Shown piece by piece: positions 60,008 through 64,000 of a stretch of DNA of 64,000 bases. The position numbers and the translations under genes were made by a program. The notes under the pieces are model-generated. The model did no database searches, was not told the origin of the DNA, and saw only the letters and a list, made by a program, of their open reading frames with translations. The DNA comes from Fibrobacter sp. UWR3 (GTDB lineage: Bacteria; Fibrobacterota; Fibrobacteria; Fibrobacterales; Fibrobacteraceae). Positions within the stretch are counted from its first letter, which is position 1. The number at the start of each line of letters is the position of its first letter. The DNA lies in assembly GCF_900143055.1 (NCBI RefSeq), contig NZ_FRCW01000001.1:408106-472105 (forward strand). Reading direction: 5' to 3'.

Positions 60008-61480
60008 TCATAGTTTGATTCGCTTTTTTGATTTCTCTCTTTTGAATCCGAGATGACGATTTCCATCGGCATAGCATCCCCTAGGCATGGGGAAAACATT
60101 TCGAGTATTGAAAAATTCATGAACTTTTGCCACATTGGCAAAATAGTAGTTGAATCCGTCCTTGTTATACCCTTTGGCGGGTCCTGTAAAAAAATGTGTT
60201 CCATCAATAAATTTGCCATTTTTGTAGAGTTCTACGTAATAGGAGGGCCACTGCTTATCAAAACAAATACCGTCACAATATTCTGATTCATTAAAGACAA
60301 CGGCGTCAGCAAACATCTCAAGGTCATTTTGCTTGTTTGAGGTGTATGCAACATAGGATGTTAACTTGGGATGCAATCTCCTTTTTCTTTTAAGACGGGG
60401 ATCATCCTTAAGAGGAACTGGTGCGAAGTGTTCCGAAGATGAACTGATTGAATTGAATGTCTCGTTTTTTTTGAGGGGTAAAAGTGGGGTAGGTGCTTCT
60501 GGGTAGCACGAAATGACCGCCATGGAATCTGCTTGTGCAATGTTGTGAGCCAATGGGGATGAAGATGCTTTGGAATTTTCATCCCGAAGAGTCATTTTTA
60601 TGGTTACAGATTTGATTTTGCCTCGTTCAAATCCAAAACAATTGTTCTGGTCGCACGAAAAAATAAAATCGTATATGTCATGGGTCATCTCCATAACTTC
60701 TGGTGTTGTTTGAAACCTTTGGGATGACAATTCCTGGGGTGACATAAAACTAGAACCGAAACTCATTTCAAAAACAGCATCTACGTTCATGTGTTGATTA
60801 TGACTGGCGCTGTAACGGACATAGGATTTTAGGACCTCTTTTTTTAGAGAATCTGCAAAATGTGTCACAAGAATGCCGGGCAAGGCATTCCCCTCAATAT
60901 CCAGAACTTGTATTTCATTCAATAGTGCGTAACGGCAAGAGAAACCGCAGTCTCCAGGCTGAGGGCGTAGATTTGCCTTGCATTGATAAGGCATTCGCTG
61001 GATATGTCTGGATTCAAAGAAATTACGGACTTTTAGGGAATCTGCAAAATGGTAAATATGATTGTTCTTTCTATACCCAGGCTTTGAACACGAGGCGTAA
61101 ATTCGAATGGAATCTATAGGCAATCCATTTCTATACAGTTCCACATGGTACGAAACCCATTGTTTGTCGAAAGCGATACAAGAATTACACTCCTTTTCAT
61201 CTTTTATGGTTAGTGCGTCTGTAAGTTCGTCAAAATCCCTCTTTAGGCGAGATTCAAAGACCGGTTCCGCAATCACATTAAGAGCTGTCTCAATTAATTG
61301 GGAAGTATCTTTCATTAGGCAAGAAAATACCGCCATGGAATCAGCGGCTGAAAGATGATCCGACAGCGATAAATCCTTGGACGGATCAAAATTCTTTCGG
61401 GCGACTTTTTTCTTGTCGAGATTATCACAGCCTACTAACAGCACAATGACTGCTACTATTAAAAGCTTATATACGTTCAT
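60008..61480 (-). CDS. Hypothetical lipoprotein with an internal duplication
   Basis: A 490-residue predicted lipoprotein (LLVGC near residue 18). It consists of two homologous modules. The first has ADSMAVFSC, then CIAFDKQWVSYHVELYRNG and NFFESRHIQRMPYQC; the second has ADSMAVISC, then GICFDKQWPSYYVELYKNG and EFFNTRNVFPMPRGC. The order and spacing are the same. No known family. The gene is AT-rich and its codon use is unlike the core genes of the window, so it may be acquired or fast-evolving. Surface-exposed function unknown. Confidence 0.75.
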   Translation of the reverse strand: MNVYKLLIVAVIVLLVGCDNLDKKKVARKNFDPSKDLSLSDHLSAADSMAVFSCLMKDTSQLIETALNVIAEPVFESRLKRDFDELTDALTIKDEKECNSCIAFDKQWVSYHVELYRNGLPIDSIRIYASCSKPGYRKNNHIYHFADSLKVRNFFESRHIQRMPYQCKANLRPQPGDCGFSCRYALLNEIQVLDIEGNALPGILVTHFADSLKKEVLKSYVRYSASHNQHMNVDAVFEMSFGSSFMSPQELSSQRFQTTPEVMEMTHDIYDFIFSCDQNNCFGFERGKIKSVTIKMTLRDENSKASSSPLAHNIAQADSMAVISCYPEAPTPLLPLKKNETFNSISSSSEHFAPVPLKDDPRLKRKRRLHPKLTSYVAYTSNKQNDLEMFADAVVFNESEYCDGICFDKQWPSYYVELYKNGKFIDGTHFFTGPAKGYNKDGFNYYFANVAKVHEFFNTRNVFPMPRGCYADGNRHLGFKREKSKKRIKL

Positions 61481-61597
61481 TTAACTCTTAATTTAACTTT
61501 CTGTAGTGAAAAAAAACAATTTCCGATGGGCTGACGAAAAGAAAAATGTTTGCTGGCACCTACTTTTTATACGATTTGGCTTGACAGAGCCTGGGGA

Positions 61598-61638
61598 AAT
61601 AGTACTTTTTGGGGTGTAATGAGCTAAAAAGTACTATT
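61598..61638. repeat. 13-bp perfect inverted repeat
   Basis: AATAGTACTTTTT-N15-AAAAAGTACTATT, in a 198-base gene-free spacer downstream of the 61.7-63.0 kb gene and upstream of the 60-61.5 kb gene (both minus strand). No T-run follows the stem on the minus strand, so it is not an ordinary terminator there. The GTACTTTTT core also appears in the repeats near 63.94 kb. Nothing else is visible in the spacer. Confidence 0.75.
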
Positions 61639-61678
61639 AAACCACCATGGAACCCCCAATTGATACTTTCTCTGCTCT

Positions 61679-63010
61679 TCAGCGCACTTCCTCGCCACAC
61701 GGGTATTGTTTGAACCAATCGATTTTTTGTTCGCGGGTGTGGGGTGTGGCGCACAAACCTTCATGGACCTTGGGAGCCATATCGTCGGGGCTAAAGAGGT
61801 AATCGAATAGCGCCCACGTGCCGTAACCCACACCGAGTCCGGTCAGAGCGCCAATAATCCAATAGCCCGTAACAGAGGCTTCTGTTATAAAAGATGTCAA
61901 TCCTAATATTGACACAGGTACCGACGCGATAAATGCTCGACTACTTGATTCCGTTTCTTCGCAATAATCTACGGAATCTATCGCTACAGGGTAAAATGCG
62001 GTCTCGTATTCCTGCATAAGCACTACTTGCTCCGTCTGCTTCGCATAACACACTCCCGTACTTGTCACCGCATGTACGGAGTCCGTAGGGTGGTAAATTT
62101 TCGAAGGCGATAGTGTAGAATCTGCGAGACTGAACCAGCGGCGTTTTATGGTGTGTAGGGAATCTAATTCTTTAGATGTAGCGGATTTTACGATGTTCTG
62201 GTTTTCTTCAAACTGTTTGTTCTTTACTTTCGTCCCGTCATTGCCACCTATACCTATAGAAGGCGTAATGCCCCAAATATCAAGAGTCGCCGTAAAACGG
62301 TTCCTGTTTTCATCCCAATCACGCCCATAACGCAATTCAAGAGAAACCTTTATGGACTTGAACTTGCGCGTCACATAAAATCCACCACCCGCTTCAGTAT
62401 AGAACCTGGGACGGGGCCTGGGGAAAATGTCTCCACAAATCGTCATAAATCCTTCGCAGCCACTATTCACCTCGGTCGCATAAAATTCGCGTCCGTTCCT
62501 GGACAGGTGCTCCGTAAAGCCTATCGTCCACTCGTCGTTCAGCGGAATCTGTTCAATCGCCATGCCGCCGCCGGAAAGATGATTCAAGGAAAGGTTTTCG
62601 TCGGAATCGAATATCGGATTCACGAGCGTCCGCATGTCGCTCCAGGCGGTCAAGCCAAAATAGGGAGACACGAAGCCACCCTGCATAAACGGGGTGAACG
62701 TCTGCAAACCCCAGCCTAAGGAGAAGTAACCGCTACTAATGTAATTCGCAAGGGTTACGTCGCCCCACCATTCCTCGTGGCTATACAGCATGTAATCATA
62801 ATCATCGTCACCGCTATCACGTTCACGACGGCCATTGTCCAAGTCTCCAAAATACATCGAAAGCCCACCACCACGGACAGCACCATCATGACCATAGCTA
62901 TCCATGTATGGTGCGGCCGGAGGAGGCCGCATTATGGGACTGCACCCTGCAAGGATGACTCCAAGCAGCATCGCCATGTATTTTTGGTGTGTCTGAATAA
63001 GCCTAATCAT
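61679..63010 (-). CDS. Hypothetical lipoprotein
   Basis: 443 residues with lipobox LAGC near residue 23 (MAMLLGVILAGC inside). The first ~270 residues are strand-rich (FSLGWGLQTFTPFMQGG, FYTEAGGGFYVTRKFKSIKVSLELRYG), barrel-like or sandwich-like. Around residues 375-415 are hydrophobic segments (SVPVSILGLTSFI, YWIIGALTGLGVGYGTWALFDYLF) that look like a glycine-rich membrane hairpin. ATG 63010 overlaps the upstream gene's stop in ATGA, so the pair is co-translated. No family recognised. Confidence 0.7.
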   Translation of the reverse strand: MIRLIQTHQKYMAMLLGVILAGCSPIMRPPPAAPYMDSYGHDGAVRGGGLSMYFGDLDNGRRERDSGDDDYDYMLYSHEEWWGDVTLANYISSGYFSLGWGLQTFTPFMQGGFVSPYFGLTAWSDMRTLVNPIFDSDENLSLNHLSGGGMAIEQIPLNDEWTIGFTEHLSRNGREFYATEVNSGCEGFMTICGDIFPRPRPRFYTEAGGGFYVTRKFKSIKVSLELRYGRDWDENRNRFTATLDIWGITPSIGIGGNDGTKVKNKQFEENQNIVKSATSKELDSLHTIKRRWFSLADSTLSPSKIYHPTDSVHAVTSTGVCYAKQTEQVVLMQEYETAFYPVAIDSVDYCEETESSSRAFIASVPVSILGLTSFITEASVTGYWIIGALTGLGVGYGTWALFDYLFSPDDMAPKVHEGLCATPHTREQKIDWFKQYPCGEEVR

Positions 63011-63852
63011 CGTATCAAACTCAAGGACAAGGACCAGTAAAACATCGAGGACTTGTTCAAGCCCATTTCAACGGAAGCCAAAAAAGCACCATGATGATTC
63101 ACCTTTCCAAGCAAGGGTATGTTGCTGTACCGCATGAAATCAAATCCATAATAACAGACCCAATCTTGGGCATGGATTTCTCCACGAGATTCTGGATTTT
63201 CTCCTCTACCATTATTTTTCCCCGTATAGATAGACTTGCCTGCACTCACCACATGCATCTGCCGCACGCCACCATGCAAACCAAAGCCAAGTCCATGATT
63301 ATTCATGAACACCATGGAGCCGCCACCGACATTCAAGGAGCCCGTAAAGAGCTTTGACGAAACAGAATAATCCGAATAGCCGTCCTCATCCTCGCCGACA
63401 TAAAAATCCCAGGACAATTCGTACGCAGCCCCCACATAGACAGGCCCTAGCCATTGGACAACCATGGGAGATATACCCAATTCCGTCAAGGGTGTATAAT
63501 GAGCGTTCAAAAAGATTCCGCCCCCAAAGCCATTACCCGTCCAGTTTTCGGAGCCCTTGGTATTGTTAGTACGAGGCCAAATCAACCCAAGCAAACTTAC
63601 GTCAAACCGGAAATCAAAGCCACTCAATTCCTCGTCTTTATCTTCGTTTTCTTTCAAGACCTCACAGGTGTCACAGGTTCCGTACAAAAAACTCAAGGAA
63701 TATGAACGGGTAGTCCCAGGAGCAACTTGCTTCGCGAGCATCGCCTGCGGAGCAATGTTCGGAGCCCAGACAACGTCGTCAAAAGCGAAAGAAAAAGCCG
63801 CCATCACGAGACTTATTGCAATTGTAATCCTGAGGTTAAAAAATTGCTTCAT
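63007..63852 (-). CDS. Hypothetical outer-membrane or secreted protein
   Basis: 281 residues: signal peptide about 1-23 (LVMAAFSFA), then alternating strands (GFDFRFDVSLLGLIWP, GGGIFLNAHYTPL, VYVGAAYELSWDFYVG, SLNVGGGSMVFMNNHGLGFGLHGG) ending in SSMFYWSLSLSLIR. The pattern suits a beta-barrel. Two Cys occur in GTCDTCEVL. Directly upstream on its strand lies an array of related repeats that may control it. It forms a two-gene unit with the downstream lipoprotein. Confidence 0.68.
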   Translation of the reverse strand: MKQFFNLRITIAISLVMAAFSFAFDDVVWAPNIAPQAMLAKQVAPGTTRSYSLSFLYGTCDTCEVLKENEDKDEELSGFDFRFDVSLLGLIWPRTNNTKGSENWTGNGFGGGIFLNAHYTPLTELGISPMVVQWLGPVYVGAAYELSWDFYVGEDEDGYSDYSVSSKLFTGSLNVGGGSMVFMNNHGLGFGLHGGVRQMHVVSAGKSIYTGKNNGRGENPESRGEIHAQDWVCYYGFDFMRYSNIPLLGKVNHHGAFLASVEMGLNKSSMFYWSLSLSLIR

Positions 63853-63909
63853 TTGTTCCGGTACTCTCTAGATGCCATGCTAACTGGATGGAAAAATAAA
63901 AAAGGGGTC

Positions 63910-63974
63910 TATATGACAAAAAGGTACCTGAAAAACAGGTACTTTTTGATTATATGACATTTGGGTACCTGAAA
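63910..63974. repeat. Direct repeats with an embedded inverted copy, operator-like
   Basis: Two 24-base copies of TATATGACA-N4-GGTACCTGAAA start at 63910 and 63951 (20 of 24 bases identical, 41-base period). Between them an inverted partner, CAGGTACTTTTT, pairs with the first copy (GTACCTG-AAAAA-CAGGTAC). They lie 58 to 122 bases upstream of the minus-strand gene start, where a regulator would bind. The region may continue past the window. Confidence 0.7.
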
Positions 63975-64000
63975 TCGTCCGCAAGCCTTTATCTACTTGG

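Noticed and set aside
1..64000. tRNA, rRNA, CRISPR array, insertion sequence or prophage
   Set aside because: Reading both strands of all spacers gave no cloverleaf, repeat-spacer array, transposase or integrase. The AbiE pair is the only evident mobile-type cargo.

Overview
The window reads as chromosome of a Fibrobacter-like, anaerobic, fibre-degrading Gram-negative bacterium. The evidence is a set of secreted glycoside hydrolases (two GH26, a GH5, a GH9, a PL9-type pectate lyase) with Ser-rich linkers and Por/type IX-like C-terminal tails, lipoproteins carrying the same poly-Ser linkers, futalosine-pathway menaquinone synthesis (mqnC), the MEP pathway (dxr), and promoters of the Bacteroidota style (TTG, 20-21 bases, then TAnnTT). 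Most of the window is GC-rich core chromosome. AT-richer patches at about 3.7-6.7, 43.0-44.6 and 60-64 kb look like accessory DNA. I see no tRNA, rRNA, CRISPR array or insertion sequence.

Layout. 1-6.7 kb: a surface-glycan operon starting with the tail of a LicD transferase, then a phosphoenolpyruvate mutase fused to a cytidylyltransferase, an iron alcohol dehydrogenase, phosphonopyruvate decarboxylase, a Wzx flippase, a GT2 glycosyltransferase and a TagD-like cytidylyltransferase. Together they can make, activate, attach and export a phosphonate-decorated glycan, probably hydroxyethylphosphonate rather than aminoethylphosphonate. 6.7-9.6 kb: an outer-membrane-type protein and a Wzc tyrosine autokinase, convergent. 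9.7-14.2 kb: SppA with an unusual beta-barrel-like N-terminus, a CNNM/CBS protein, then rplM-rpsI, where rpsI appears to start at AUC. 14.3-16.9 kb: unknown envelope proteins and an FMN reductase. 17-25.5 kb: a mannan/glucan block (GH26, GH5, GH26, GH57). 25.5-29.4 kb: hpt, an unknown membrane protein, mqnC, rpsB-tsf.

29.6-33.8 kb: a bioA-W-F-D operon on the minus strand with a palindrome at its promoter. 33.9-39 kb: pectate lyase and a large c-di-GMP signalling protein. 39.2-42.8 kb: etfB-etfA-acyl-CoA dehydrogenase. 43.2-44.6 kb: an AbiE type IV toxin-antitoxin pair with operator-like inverted repeats. 44.6-49.6 kb: an M6 metalloprotease, then pyrH-frr-uppS-cdsA. 49.6-53 kb: lipoproteins (histidine phosphatase, SUMF1-like). 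53.1-58 kb: dxr, GH9 cellulase and rseP, so the usual uppS-cdsA-dxr-rseP block is split by surface genes. 58-64 kb: a MATE transporter, a flavodoxin and three unknown envelope proteins.

Starts were chosen by Shine-Dalgarno spacing, signal peptides and family N-termini. All family assignments are by eye from motifs, without database searches.
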